The position numbers were made by a program, and so were the translations under genes. A stretch of DNA of 64,000 nucleotides from contig NC_090253.1 of NCBI RefSeq assembly GCF_037325665.1, positions 13,923,773-13,987,772 on the forward strand, written 5' to 3'. Position 1 is the first letter of the stretch. Each line of letters begins with the position of its first letter. The notes under the pieces were generated by a model, which searched no databases, was not told the origin of the DNA, and worked only from the letters and a program-made list of their open reading frames with translations. Source of the stretch: Littorina saxatilis. Lineage: Eukaryota > Mollusca > Gastropoda > Littorinimorpha > Littorinidae. Of the stretch, positions 37,501 through 43,510 are shown piece after piece.

Positions 37501-37528
37501 GGTCAACGGGTCTGTTGTGGACGTATAG
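14436..37528 (+). CDS. ABCB-family half-transporter with N-terminal TMD0 (16 exons, 829 aa)
   Basis: Sixteen exons with GT-AG borders and matching phases sum to 2490 bases, giving 829 residues plus stop. Residues 1-235 carry a charged N-terminus and four hydrophobic helices (about 48-66, 86-107, 135-157, 170-189), which resemble the TMD0 of TAPL/ABCB9. Residues 236-550 form the six-helix exporter TMD. The NBD has Walker [10 protein letters not shown] (589-597), Q-loop Q637, signature LSGGQ (692-696), Walker B ending DE (716-717), D-loop SALD and H748. All catalytic residues are intact, so it should hydrolyse ATP and work as a dimer. The core and NBD (TGEL...[33 protein letters not shown]) look closest to ABCB10 and TAP-like proteins. 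By family knowledge the substrate may be a peptide and the membrane lysosomal or mitochondrial. The sequence does not decide between ABCB9-like and ABCB10-like identity, so no symbol is given. Confidence 0.9.
14632..14890. repeat. 37-bp minisatellite, seven copies, spanning the exon 1 splice donor
   Basis: GGTCAGTAG recurs at 14634, 14671, 14708, 14745, 14782, 14819 and 14856, exactly 37 bp apart, with almost identical intervening sequence (TGCTGGTTCATTCACTC). Each unit contains the same GTG|GTCAGT donor context used by exon 1. Confidence 0.95.
15180..15725 (+). mobile_element. Hairpin-ended non-autonomous family A, copy 1
   Basis: The element begins TTTTTGAGTCACTTGAG, where GAGTCACTT and AAGTGACTC form a 5' hairpin. 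It ends AAGTGACTCGATCGAG, then a GAGCGTTTGCTC hairpin and CTTCTTGTT. Three near-identical copies lie at 20676-21219, 31306-32019 and 46107-46668. Interior phrases such as GACCTTTGACCTTTTTCAAG recur. No believable protein is encoded. It lies in ABCB intron 1. Confidence 0.85.
15726..16228. other. Intron 1 sequence without recognised elements
   Basis: AT-rich intronic sequence. No exon, RNA gene or clear repeat end was found here. Confidence 0.5.
16229..16636 (+). mobile_element. tRNA-headed SINE, head 1 with GATTGATT tail
   Basis: The head GGGGATATAGCTCAGTTGG carries a pol III A box, and GAGTTCGATCCCAGG supplies a B box. The body switches at about 16375 to the sequence typical of the Ser/Leu-headed SINEs (GTGCACGTTAAAGATCCCAC) and ends GCGCGATATAAGCCTCATTG with GATT repeats. 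AACTAT flanks both ends (16223-16228, 16637-16642). It appears to be a chimera of two SINE types. Confidence 0.8.
16712..17217 (+). CDS. ABCB exon 2 (residues 67-235)
   Basis: The acceptor is GTGTTTAG|GTGGGG and the donor is AAAGAC|GTAAGA. It enters in phase 1 and leaves in phase 0. It encodes TMD0 helices 2-4, including the segment NIVEF and [19 protein letters not shown], whose layout matches TMD0 of TAPL. The linker that follows ends at the first core exon. Confidence 0.9.
17604..17715 (+). CDS. ABCB exon 3 (residues 236-272)
   Basis: The acceptor is TTTGCAG|GAAGCC and the donor is CATGA|GTAAGT, entering in phase 0 and leaving in phase 1. It encodes the first core TMD helix ([20 protein letters not shown]) and the FGKVVDAAL motif common to ABCB half-transporters. 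Confidence 0.9.
17954..18075. mobile_element. Mariner-like MITE in intron 3
   Basis: The inverted ends CAGTGGAAACC and GGTTCCACTG are flanked by TA on both sides, with AGACC-like internal phrases shared with the copies at 43511 and 53003. At 122 bp it is far too short to code for a transposase. Confidence 0.7.
18351..18525 (+). CDS. ABCB exon 4 (residues 273-330)
   Basis: The acceptor is GTGACAG|CCGAAC and the donor is AACAG|GTTTGT, entering in phase 1 and leaving in phase 2. It encodes the second core helix ([20 protein letters not shown]) and the motif [20 protein letters not shown] followed by IAFFDTNR, typical of ABCB transmembrane domains. Confidence 0.92.
19032..19092 (+). CDS. ABCB exon 5 (residues 331-351)
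   Basis: A short 61-bp exon between GTCACAG|AACGGG and GTCACG|GTGAGT. It encodes [20 protein letters not shown], the TGEL-RL-SDT motif of the coupling region in ABCB half-transporters. Confidence 0.92.
19410..20168 (+). mobile_element. tRNA-headed SINE, head 2, split by a later insertion
   Basis: The head ACGGGCGGGGTGGTAAG with GGTTCGAATCCC is tRNA-like, and the tail ends in GAAGAAG repeats. GGTATGTGTTTG flanks the whole at 19398-19409 and 20169-20180, a perfect 12-bp target duplication. The body is interrupted between TTATAGAAAT and CACGAAAATACCC, which are adjacent in sibling copies. It lies in ABCB intron 5. Confidence 0.88.
19640..20018 (-). mobile_element. Second retroposon plus microsatellite nested in the SINE
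   Basis: The insertion begins with AAT repeats and continues ATTACTTATATAGCGCG...CAGAGCGCTTTACA, the reversed 3' tail type seen at 4401, 39516 and 40321. It then contains CA/CG microsatellite sequence (about 19771-19850). The break interrupts an otherwise continuous SINE consensus. Confidence 0.65.
20447..20542. repeat. 48-bp direct duplication
   Basis: Two exact adjacent copies of a 48-bp unit containing TTGGAGTGCGCAAAGTAGAG and TGTGGTGTGACATC. Confidence 0.9.
20676..21219 (+). mobile_element. Family A hairpin-ended element, copy 2
   Basis: Nearly identical to the copy at 15180-15725, with the same TTTTTGAGTCACTT start and CTTCTTGTT end, differing by a few bases including a 2-bp deletion near the start. 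It lies directly before ABCB exon 6. Confidence 0.87.
21254..21389 (+). CDS. ABCB exon 6 (residues 352-397)
   Basis: The acceptor is GTTTTGCAG|GTGAAT and the donor is CTATG|GTAAGG, entering in phase 0 and leaving in phase 1. It encodes two TMD helices around the segment [20 protein letters not shown], the paired helices that precede the RYGK turn in ABCB proteins. It begins only 34 bp after a transposon end. Confidence 0.92.
21530..22031. repeat. 14-bp minisatellite (about 35 copies)
   Basis: The unit GAAGTAGACTTTGT or GAAGTAGACTGTGT repeats with few interruptions. It lies in ABCB intron 6. Its two-form pattern (TTTGT versus TGTGT) gives a variant map along the array. Confidence 0.95.
22554..22742 (+). 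CDS. ABCB exon 7 (residues 397-460)
   Basis: The acceptor is TTTTTCCAG|GAAAGT and the donor is GCTCAGG|GTGAGC, entering and leaving in phase 1. It encodes the long cytoplasmic coupling helices with [20 protein letters not shown], a hallmark of the ABCB intracellular loop. Confidence 0.93.
22795..23024. repeat. CA-rich microsatellite
   Basis: CA repeats with CG and TT interruptions, becoming pure CA after about 22940. It lies early in ABCB intron 7. Confidence 0.95.
23505..24800. repeat. Tandem array of an approximately 370-bp unit, about 3.5 copies
   Basis: The phrase GTCAGACTCATAAAAACCC (or a close variant) starts units near 23508, 23880, 24242 and 24646. Each is followed by the same ordered phrases (CTTATTCCAT, CAAATCATAAACAACAT, AAGTTGCAACATTTTAATT, GAGAAAACAGCAT). 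The copies have diverged by indels and substitutions, so the array is not recent. Confidence 0.85.
24960..27120. other. Right part of the TTAA element, no gene recognised
   Basis: The sequence includes short duplications near 25140-25215, AT-rich stretches, CA and TG runs and a G run (26311-26332). Nothing here resembles a transposase or host exon. Confidence 0.5.
27306..27330 (+). pseudogene. Decoy or decayed copy of the exon 8 start
   Basis: TTTGCAG|GTACCTTTGATGG matches the true exon 8 border CTTCAG|GTACTTTTGATGG located 121 bp further on. The matching part is only about 13-20 bases, so either a decayed duplicate of the exon start or a chance decoy acceptor is possible. Use of it would lead to a stop after about 20 codons. 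Confidence 0.4.
27429..27539 (+). CDS. ABCB exon 8 (residues 460-497)
   Basis: The acceptor is TTCTTCAG|GTACTT and the donor is CTAACAT|GTAAGT, entering and leaving in phase 1. It encodes the fifth core TMD helix ([18 protein letters not shown]) and the [14 protein letters not shown] turn. Confidence 0.92.
27690..27768. repeat. C homopolymer and CA microsatellite
   Basis: A run of more than 20 C residues is followed within 20 bp by a CA run. It lies early in intron 8. Confidence 0.92.
28125..28198 (+). CDS. ABCB exon 9 (residues 497-521)
   Basis: The acceptor is TTTTTCAG|CATTTC and the donor is ATGCAG|GTTTGT, entering in phase 1 and leaving in phase 0. It encodes the sixth core helix ([20 protein letters not shown]) and the start of the connection to the NBD (DFMQ). 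Confidence 0.92.
28500..28668. mobile_element. Degenerate mariner-like MITE fragment
   Basis: Phrases such as AAAAGGACACCTTCTG, CACCTGCAAT and GGGACACTTTTG match the MITE at 37690-37864. The ends have decayed. Similar fragments occur at 20548-20672 and 42167-42310. Confidence 0.55.
28879..28972 (+). CDS. ABCB exon 10 (residues 522-553)
   Basis: The acceptor is GTTTTCAG|GCCGTA and the donor is CTGGAG|GTGAGT, entering in phase 0 and leaving in phase 1. It encodes the linker [18 protein letters not shown], which matches the conserved G-A--R-- LLERxP motif before the NBD. Confidence 0.93.
29190..29563 (+). mobile_element. tRNA-headed SINE, head 2, third tail type
   Basis: The head GACGGGCGCAGTGGCG...GTGGTAAG with GAGTTCGAATCCC matches the copy at 19410. 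The distal part after AATACCCAGCATGCC differs from siblings (GGGGAACCCAAATGGGC) before the GAAGAAG tail. It lies in intron 10. Confidence 0.75.
29581..30198. other. Intron 10 remainder with a possible TTAA-flanked MITE
   Basis: TTAA occurs at 29621 and 29865 around a 240-bp segment, but the ends match only partly (8 of 14). A local repeat of GTACGGATATATC lies near 29640-29697. ATTATT-rich sequence follows (29980-30090). No exon was seen. Confidence 0.35.
30199..30260 (+). CDS. ABCB exon 11 (residues 553-573)
   Basis: The acceptor is GTTTCAG|AAGTGG and the donor is TTGAAG|GTAACA, entering in phase 1 and leaving in phase 0. It encodes [20 protein letters not shown], the NBD entry with the A-loop aromatic residue (Y in FTYPSRP). 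Confidence 0.93.
30569..31284. mobile_element. piggyBac-like non-autonomous element, long copy
   Basis: The left end CCCCTTCACTGCCCACC preceded by TTAA is the same as in the 243-bp copy at 43102-43344. The right end TGCTGTTATACTGTGGCAGTG matches it, but the last bases and the right TTAA are degraded. Relative to the short copy it carries about 470 bp of extra interior, including a short plus-strand frame near 30830 that I do not recognise. Confidence 0.68.
31306..32019 (+). mobile_element. Family A hairpin-ended element, long copy 3
   Basis: It has the same ends as the other copies, but contains 168 extra bases (31754-31921) between GTGACTC and ATTGTGTTG. The extra segment is a diverged second version of the upstream CCTCTACACTTT...ACATCTGTA block, so the long form has an internal tandem duplication that the other three copies lack at one identical junction. 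Confidence 0.87.
32158..32284 (+). CDS. ABCB exon 12 (residues 574-616, Walker A)
   Basis: The acceptor is TTTTTCAAG|GGTGTG and the donor is TACCTTG|GTGAGC, entering in phase 0 and leaving in phase 1. It encodes the Walker A P-loop GPSGGGKST with Lys595, followed by [11 protein letters not shown]. The third glycine (usually Ser in GPSGSGKST) is an allowed variant. Confidence 0.94.
32285..32864. other. Intron 12, first part
   Basis: Mostly unique sequence. Inverted stretches around CACTTTGTGCTCCTC (32618-32630 against 32766-32782) and ACCAGTTGGGTGGCACCC-like phrases suggest an old small inverted-repeat element, but clear ends were not found. Confidence 0.4.
32865..33034. repeat. (TGTTG)n and TG microsatellite
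   Basis: A run of TGTTG and TG variants, directly joined to the truncated end of the family B element that follows. Confidence 0.93.
33036..33788 (+). mobile_element. Family B hairpin-ended element, copy 2
   Basis: It is in opposite orientation to the copies at 8235 and 58214. Its 3' end reads GACTAAATGTTGTATTTTCG, a TCACGTGA palindrome and the terminal CTTGTT at 33783-33788. The 5' terminal segment is missing, replaced by the TG microsatellite. Confidence 0.72.
33987..34358 (+). mobile_element. tRNA-headed SINE, head 1 with GAAGAA tail
   Basis: The head GGGGCGGGGATGTAGCTCAG has an A box. The tail ends AACGAAGAAGAAAAA. A perfect 12-bp target duplication GCTTCTTCAAAT lies at 33975-33986 and 34359-34370. 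It lies in intron 12. Confidence 0.9.
34417..34918 (+). mobile_element. Hairpin-ended non-autonomous family D, copy 1
   Basis: It starts TTTTTGGCTCACGAAG and ends CTTACGTGAGCC, then an AGCCTTGAAGGCT hairpin and CTCTTGTC. A sibling lies inverted at 46915-47326. The interior holds TG microsatellite sequence and the phrase AGATCTAGATCTAGTGTCTC. There is no coding capacity. Confidence 0.75.
35017..35150 (+). CDS. ABCB exon 13 (residues 616-660, Q-loop)
   Basis: The acceptor is CCGCCAG|GTGGCC and the donor is GAAGAG|GTGTGG, entering in phase 1 and leaving in phase 0. It encodes [19 protein letters not shown] and the Q-loop SQEPTLF (Q637), then SIRENIAYG. Confidence 0.94.
35469..35639 (+). CDS. 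ABCB exon 14 (residues 661-717, signature and Walker B)
   Basis: The acceptor is CTTGCAG|GTTATT and the donor is GATGAG|GTGGGA, in phase 0 on both sides. It encodes the [15 protein letters not shown] signature and Walker B LLLLDE, with catalytic Glu717 as its last residue, so an intron divides DE from ATSALD. Confidence 0.95.
36117..36612 (+). mobile_element. Helitron-like non-autonomous element
   Basis: It starts TCTATCTATATATATACACG and ends TATTCATCTAG, with a CCCGGCGAAGCGGG hairpin just before the end. A precedes and T follows, as expected for Helitron insertion between A and T. The start could be 36117 or 36121. It contains repeated GGCGAAGCCGG hairpin motifs and no Rep/helicase coding sequence. 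It lies in intron 14. Confidence 0.75.
36741..36863 (+). CDS. ABCB exon 15 (residues 718-758, D-loop and H-loop)
   Basis: The acceptor is TGTTACAG|GCAACA and the donor is TCAAAG|GTACGT, in phase 0 on both sides. It encodes [20 protein letters not shown] and the switch histidine in IAHRLSTV (H748). Confidence 0.95.
37313..37528 (+). CDS. ABCB exon 16 (residues 759-829 and stop)
   Basis: The acceptor is ATTTCACAG|GTTCTG, entering in phase 0, and the TAG is at 37526-37528. It encodes the end of the NBD ([20 protein letters not shown] and [11 protein letters not shown]) and a Ser/Thr/Val-rich tail of about 40 residues ending NGSVVDV. Confidence 0.94.
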   Translation, partial: VLVIDKGTIAEMGTHDQLLEQNGVYKRLVLRQLTAGTVSSTAAPGTTDVILDPQAVSIQTQAVVNGSVVDV

Positions 37529-39010
37529 CTTGAGGTGTAGGGTTAAGGGTTAAATCGTTCATTTTGGGGGCGGCAGATGTTGGTTTAAACACAATTTTAT
37601 TCAAAATACATGAAATGAAACAATTGACAAAAATGCAGCTAGGACACGAACTCAAGCAGATGCTTATTTGACGTGACCATATGTTGATACAGTGGTACCT
37701 GTGATGTGTGGCCCCTCCGATAAGAGGACACCTCCCTTAAAAGGACACTTTCTGTTGTCCCTTCTATTATCTCTATCAAAATATACCTGCCATGAGAGGC
37801 CACCTGCAATATCGGGACACTTTTGGATGGTCGAAAGGGTGTCCCTTCATCTCAGGTACCACTGTATGTTGCATTCAATTAGAACAAATGTTCACTTTTC
37901 CTGGTATACCTCTGACTACATGATTGACCCACACCTAGTTGTGGATGTATAGAGTGAGGGTTAGGGAGGTTTAGGGGTAGAGTTGTTCATTTGTTGGGCT
38001 GTAGGTGTTGATACGTTGTGTTGCGTTAGAACAGGTTGTGTCTGTTGGAATGTAATGTAAGGGTAAGATTAAGGGTTAGATTGTTCATTTGTTAGGCTGT
38101 AGGTGTTGATACGTTGTGTTGCGTTAGAACAGGTTGTGTCTGTTGGAATGTAATGTAAGGGTAAAATTAAGGGTTAGATTGTTCATTTATCAGGCTGCTG
38201 ACGCATTGGGTTGAGTTAGACCAGGAAGTGTCTGTTGGGATGTCCCCTACAACATGGTGGGCCCACACATAACTGTGACAGGGAGACTACCGTCGCCCTT
38301 CACAGCAGACTCTGCAGAGTTGTTCGCCTTTGAAGTAGGCAACACCTGTGGATTGTAGAGTTCTGTTTGTGATGGGGTTTGGCGGCTTTTGTCTCTCTGT
38401 ATGTTCATGGATTCCTTTGCGAATGCATAACAGTTTTTATAGGGCTTAGAAATAAGCTCTAAAATTCTCAATCCTGTTTGATTGGACTTCGCCTCCAAAG
38501 GTGATTGTGGTGTTTCGGCACTCGGTTACATAACATTTAAACTGCAGTGATGAACTGGTCTGTTGTGGGCGTATAGTGTGAGGGGCAGGGTAAAGGGTTA
38601 AATCGTTTATTTGTTAGGCTACAAGATTGGTATGCAAGAGTAGAGGTTAGAGACTTTAGTCTGGGATAAACTGGACCCTTAAGTATCTTAACTTGACTTC
38701 TGCATACCGGCCCGGCCCTGCTGTGGATGGGTTGTGTTGAGCTAGAACAGGTCAAGTCTGTTAGGATGTAGTGCTAGGGTTAAGGGTTAAATCGTTTATT
38801 TGTTAGGCAATAGGACTGGTATGCAAGAGTAGAGGCTAGAGACTTTAACTATCTTTACTTGACCTGTGTATACCAGCCCAGGTGTGGATGGGTTGTGTTG
38901 AGCTAGAACAGGCCAAGTCTGTTAGGATGTAGTGTTAGGGCTAAGGATTAAATCATTCATTCGTTAGACTGCAGATGCTGGTGCTTTGGGCTACGTTAGA
39001 ACAGATCGTC
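37505..39010. repeat. Repeated blocks derived from the last exon and its 3' flank
   Basis: The sequence around the stop codon (GGTCTGTTGTGGACGTATAG, then AGGGTTAAGGGTTAAATCGTT) recurs in diverged form near 37933, 38556, and further at 42509. The following phrases (TTTATTTGTTAGGC, GCAAGAGTAGAGG, AGAACAGGTTGTGTCTGTTG) recur near 38030, 38100, 38600, 38740-38830 and 38920. Parts of this block have therefore been copied several times downstream of the gene. Confidence 0.78.
37690..37864. mobile_element. Mariner-like MITE
   Basis: The inverted ends CAGTGGTACCTGTGATG and its complement (read from ATCTCAGGTACCACTG) are flanked by TA on both sides. It lies about 160 bp after the ABCB stop codon. Confidence 0.75.
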
Positions 39011-41184
39011 CTATTTCCTGGCCGGATATGAGAAATGGCACAGGCATGTATTGGTAATGCTGCAAGATTACATACAACAGAATACAGAAGATTTTATTGC
39101 CCAGAGTATTTCCCTCAATGTTGCGGTAAAGTAAAAACGGCTTACAGTCATTCACACTGAAACACAGACAAGCTTTAACAATGAGTCGAGGGGATGAATC
39201 AAAAATGATAAATTGTGAAACGATATATAAGAAAGGGTTTCAGGGGGGCACCGAGGAAGTGATTTCATACTGGGGGGCGCCAGTAAGAAATCTTGTGTTA
39301 GTCTGTACAGGTAATGATATCATGTTCTGTGGCAGTGACAGTTTTGTCCTCCTTCCTTAAAATAATTTGTTCTCTTCGTTGGTTTGGGTTGGTATAATAT
39401 TAATAATAAAACAAATAAAACAAAAAGGATCGAAGAAGAAAAAACCCACTGATCAGACAGTAAAAAAGGAAGACTGTTCTCCTGAGCGAATACCGTGTCT
39501 TCCTTAAAAAAAAGTGGGATAATAATAGTAATAATGCATAATATTTATAAAGCGCATGTATCCAGGGTTTAACCCTGCTCAAAGCGCTGTACAATCATTG
39601 GAAAAAATACAACAACATAACATTATTTACAGTATGATTCAATCATTCATTGAAGTTGACTGAGAGCAAATCAACAGTGCATGTAGCATTTTATGAGGAA
39701 CGTGCAAGTGGAGTGGTTTCTGTGATTTGGCAGCCATAATTTTCTATGGTCAGTAATACTTGGTAATTGTGATGCCCCTTGTGATATTGATGAAGAAGTG
39801 TGTTAAATCATCCCGTCCTTCCATAGTCATTGGTGTAGTCTTCTTCTTCTTTGTTCATAGGCTGAAACTCCCGCGTCCACTCATGTTTTTGCACGAGTGG
39901 AATTTTACGTGTATGACCGTTTTAACCCCGGCATTCAGGCAGCATACGCCGATTTCGGGGGAGTTGATTTAGTTATTTATCATGAGTGATTCAGTGGAAC
40001 CCCCCCCCTCTTATAAGAATGCAAACGAATCAGGTCTTAGAAAATAGGGAGTCTTAAAACTTGGGTAAATAAAGGAAATTTATGCGACACATGATAACAC
40101 AATGTGTACAGTTACTTTTTACCTTGCGTCTGCTACAATAGCAGACGACTTTATTCTGTGTTAACCCGGATGTATTCGGGGGTTGGGTATTGCAAAGGAT
40201 GTTGGGTAGTGCTAAAAATAGCCCTCAATCGAACATAAAGAGACCTTATGAACAGAGCGTCTGAGAAAACAGAATCTTAAAAAGGGGGCAGTCTTGAACA
40301 GAGAAATTTGACAATGATAATAAATAAAAAGGGTATTTATATAGCGCAAATCCTAAGATAGTTCTAAGCGCCTTACAATCAATCTTCAATATAATAATCT
40401 TGATAAGAGCAATAAGGGGGTTATTCTATTGTATCAATCTATGAAGGTTTGAAAAGGATTTGGTTTTTCACCTCGCAGTGAGTAATTATTTCATTGATCT
40501 CTTGCTCACTGATGGTTTATTTATTTTTGAGCATTGTTTTCTCTTTTATTCTAATCATATTTATCAGTGATGACAATCACTTTAAACATTCAAGCACATT
40601 TTTCTTGTAGCTGAACGCTCTTTTCCAATGACCATACTTACAGGGATTACTGGTATTTCACTGTTTGAAAACTGAAAATATTCCGAATAAATCTGCATTT
40701 CATCAGACTTACTAGTTGTTATTGTGAGTGAAAGATTGTTTTTCACAAGGTGTGTTGTTTTGATGATCACAATGTGAGCTTTACATTTTTTTGTATTGAT
40801 TATTGTTTTTTGTGTTTTCTTTTTAATTTTGTTGGAATGTTGTTGTTTTGGGGTGTAGTTTTTGTATCACCGTCTTTTTTGGTAATTATTTTTTTATTGT
40901 TGTTATATATGTAGCTCATGCTTTTTTTGTGTGGGTATCAATTGATGTCTTTTTAATTTGTTCAAGTGCTTTTTTTTGCCGAGTTCTATGTGCACTCGAT
41001 TCAAAAAGTAGCTTACCACTTGTTCACACCCAAATAAACAATGGAAGGGCTTACGCTGTTCTCACTTTTTATTTTTAAAAAGGCATATGTCTTGTCCATT
41101 CAATGTGGTTTTTGGATTTAAGATATCCTGCTAGGGCATCACGTGACAGGTCCTCTTCAATAGACGATGTTCGGAAATAACGGG
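39010..41184. other. Intergenic region with retroposon fragments
   Basis: It contains retroposon tail fragments with ATT/AAT runs and GCGC motifs at 39516-39600 and 40310-40385, a reversed SINE tail at 39840-39962, and a decayed CAGTGGAACCCC mariner-like end near 39992. AATAAA hexamers occur near 40071 and 41034. No gene was recognised. Confidence 0.5.
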
Positions 41185-41238
41185 TTTGTATGAGTTGTGA
41201 AAGAGTGACTACTCTTGCCTTTATTGAGGCAAACTTTG

Positions 41239-41350
41239 CCATGTGACATCATAGGCCAGTCACTAGCCATGTGACATCATAGGCCAGTCACTAGCCATGT
41301 GACATCATAGGCCAGTCACTAGCCATGTGACATCATAGGCCAGTCACTAG
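41239..41350. repeat. 28-bp minisatellite, four copies
   Basis: Four essentially identical units containing CATGTGACATCATAGGCCAG and TCACTAGC. Confidence 0.95.
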
Positions 41351-41680
41351 CAGGGGTGGGACTTTTCCACGAAGCCGCGGACACAACTTATGAATTCCGC
41401 AGGGGTAATCTATTTTTCCGCATCCCATTTCATCCCAGTATCTATAACTTGTTGACCGAATGATATGGAGAGAAGTGAAGATGGAACAGAACCCTGGAGG
41501 CTTGAGAGTTAAATTGTGCTGACTGATAACTGATAGTCATTGTGAGCTTCAATGCAATGGGGCGTCACTTGGATCCTATTATTGCCAGTATTGGATTATG
41601 AATTATTACGTAAATATGCACCATTACAATGTCACCAATGTTGTGTGAAAGTGTGTTTTTTGTTTGGTTGGGGTTTTTTT

Positions 41681-41711
<31 letters not shown>

Positions 41712-41863
41712 GAGTGAGGAGAATGTCGTTTTTACCTGATCCAAACAAATTGAATTTTAGTCTCAGAATGCACCAGATTGCACAGATTTTAATGTACCAT
41801 TTAAAAAAAATTCGGGGGAAAAAAGGGATTTCCTCGTTTTTCATCACAAGAGTCCCACCCCTG
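41351..41863 (+). mobile_element. hAT-like non-autonomous element, copy 1
   Basis: The ends CAGGGGTGGGACT and AGTCCCACCCCTG are 13-bp perfect inverted repeats with an hAT-like CAGGGGTGGG terminus. The inverted sibling at 50043-50572 is similar over its full length. A long T/G homopolymer lies inside. No target duplication was found for this copy. Confidence 0.72.
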
Positions 41864-41949
41864 ACTTGGGAGGGGTGTGTCTGAAACACATGGAAAGTTT
41901 GTTTAAGCAAGAGTATTCCCCCTTTCACAACCCATACAAACTGGACAGT

Positions 41950-41990
41950 TACTTCTCCATGGGAGATAATAAGTTGATTTGATTTCTGGA
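41950..41990 (+). mobile_element. LINE 3' tail fragment
   Basis: TTCTCCATGGGAGATAATAA followed by GTTGATTTGATTT matches the 3' end of the LINE at 48094-48815. Confidence 0.5.
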
Positions 41991-42309
41991 GATCCTCTAT
42001 TATGATACCCCAAATATCGATTTTCACAATGCAGACTGAAAAATAATACAGCTACTTTTTGCACTGAGAGTTGGCAAGCCTGTTGGGATGGGGGGGGGGG
42101 GGGGTGCTCAAGCATTGAGTCGGATACATACATGTGTTGAAACTTGACAATGTACATGACAAGAATACACTGGTACCTGTGATGAAAGGACACCTGTGGG
42201 AAGATCAAACATGGATACAGGGATAACAGAAGTTGTCCTTTAAATATTGTATTGTAAAGGTGTATGGCCTGTCAGCGCAGGTGTCTCACTTCAAAGGTAC
42301 TACATGTAC

Positions 42310-43097
42310 GTACTGTATGTGAAACAGTACAAAATATTCCACCCCGAGAAAGTTTTTGCTATGAATTTACAACCAGTGCAATGCATGTGCTATCTACTGG
42401 ATGCTCTCAGTGTCATTATTCCTGTTTGATGATATTGTAAATATGTCTGTTGGGATGTCCCTGACAACACGGTGGACCCACACATAACATTTAGACTGCA
42501 ATGGTGAACTGGTCTGTTGTGTGCGTATAGTGTGAAGGGTAGGGTTAAGGGTTAAATCATTTATTTGTTAGGCTACAGGATTGGGGTGCAAGAGTAGAGG
42601 TTAGAGACTTTCGAGGCAGCTAAATTTAAGACGCTTGTTTTGGAACCTCGATCTCTTCTAAAGCCTCGTGCAATCTATTACGTTAAAGCAAAGAAACGTC
42701 ACTCTGAAAGTGTGGCGTGGCGTGTTAGTTTTAAAAATTCATCGAGGGTAATTAGCGAGCGCAATTCTTTTTCTATTATGACGTTTGTCTCGGTGACTTT
42801 GTCATCATAAGCGGTGCAAAAAAACCAGGTCCCTGCCAGACTTGCTTGACATGACCTCATTTACATGATATACACACGTGTGATTTGAACGATTATTATC
42901 TCACGAGTGTCTCTCTCACGTATGTAGGATAAAACTCAGTTAGAGATAGCACATTCTCAACGAAAATTCATGCATATATGCCGAGTGCAATGCTATAAGT
43001 TAAATCATTTTCAAGCTATTTTGAGCTCAGAATTGATAGTCAGCAATTGTGCCTGAACATAGACATTTTTGTGTGTTGGAAAATGCTGTGAAAGAAA
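42310..43097. other. Intergenic, no gene recognised
   Basis: It contains one echo of the ABCB 3' block (about 42480-42615). The rest is unremarkable AT-rich sequence. Confidence 0.5.
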
Positions 43098-43101
43098 TTA
43101 A

Positions 43102-43344
43102 CCCCTTCACTGCCCACCCCGTATGTAATACGTGGTCATTTTCAGTTTGTCGTACGCCCATAATCATACGTGGGATTTGTGTCAACAACATTTCAGGACA
43201 TTTTCTGAAAACTAAATGGGAGGTAACCACTGTCCAACAACTTGTAGGGGTTCTAAACACAGTTTTTCCCATAGACCGTTCGGATAAGTTGCTAAAGTTG
43301 CTACCACGTGTTGAAAATGCTGTTATACTGTGGCAGTGAAAGGG
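43102..43344. mobile_element. piggyBac-like MITE, 243 bp
   Basis: The left end CCCCTTCACTGCC and the right end read inward CCCTTTCACTGCC are inverted repeats, with TTAA directly outside each (43098-43101, 43345-43348). It matches both ends of the longer copy at 30569-31284. Confidence 0.85.
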
Positions 43345-43510
43345 TTAAGAGCCAGCTTGGTGAATCTCTTCTTTGTTTGTGAACAAGAATATTGTTACGG
43401 TTTTGAGCTGAGCATGATTTGTATTCAAAAAGAATGACTGCTGGCAAGAGCCAAGGTGTTTTCATGTACATGTGCTTTAATATTTTTGTGAATTGCTAAA
43501 CTGGAAGCTA

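Larger units (their letters stand above)
41185..41942. mobile_element. Inverted-repeat element containing an hAT-like insertion
   Basis: GTTTGTATGAGTTGTGAAAG on the left (about 41186) matches GTTTGTATGGGTTGTGAAAG when the right end (about 41941) is read inward, with CTCTTGC shared further in. The inverted ends are about 38 bp. It encloses the 28-bp tandem array and the CAGGGGTGGG element. Outer target duplication was not resolved. Confidence 0.5.

Noticed and set aside
41239-41350. Regular 28-bp repeats resembling a CRISPR array
   Set aside because: The units are directly adjacent with no unique spacers, and the genome is eukaryotic.
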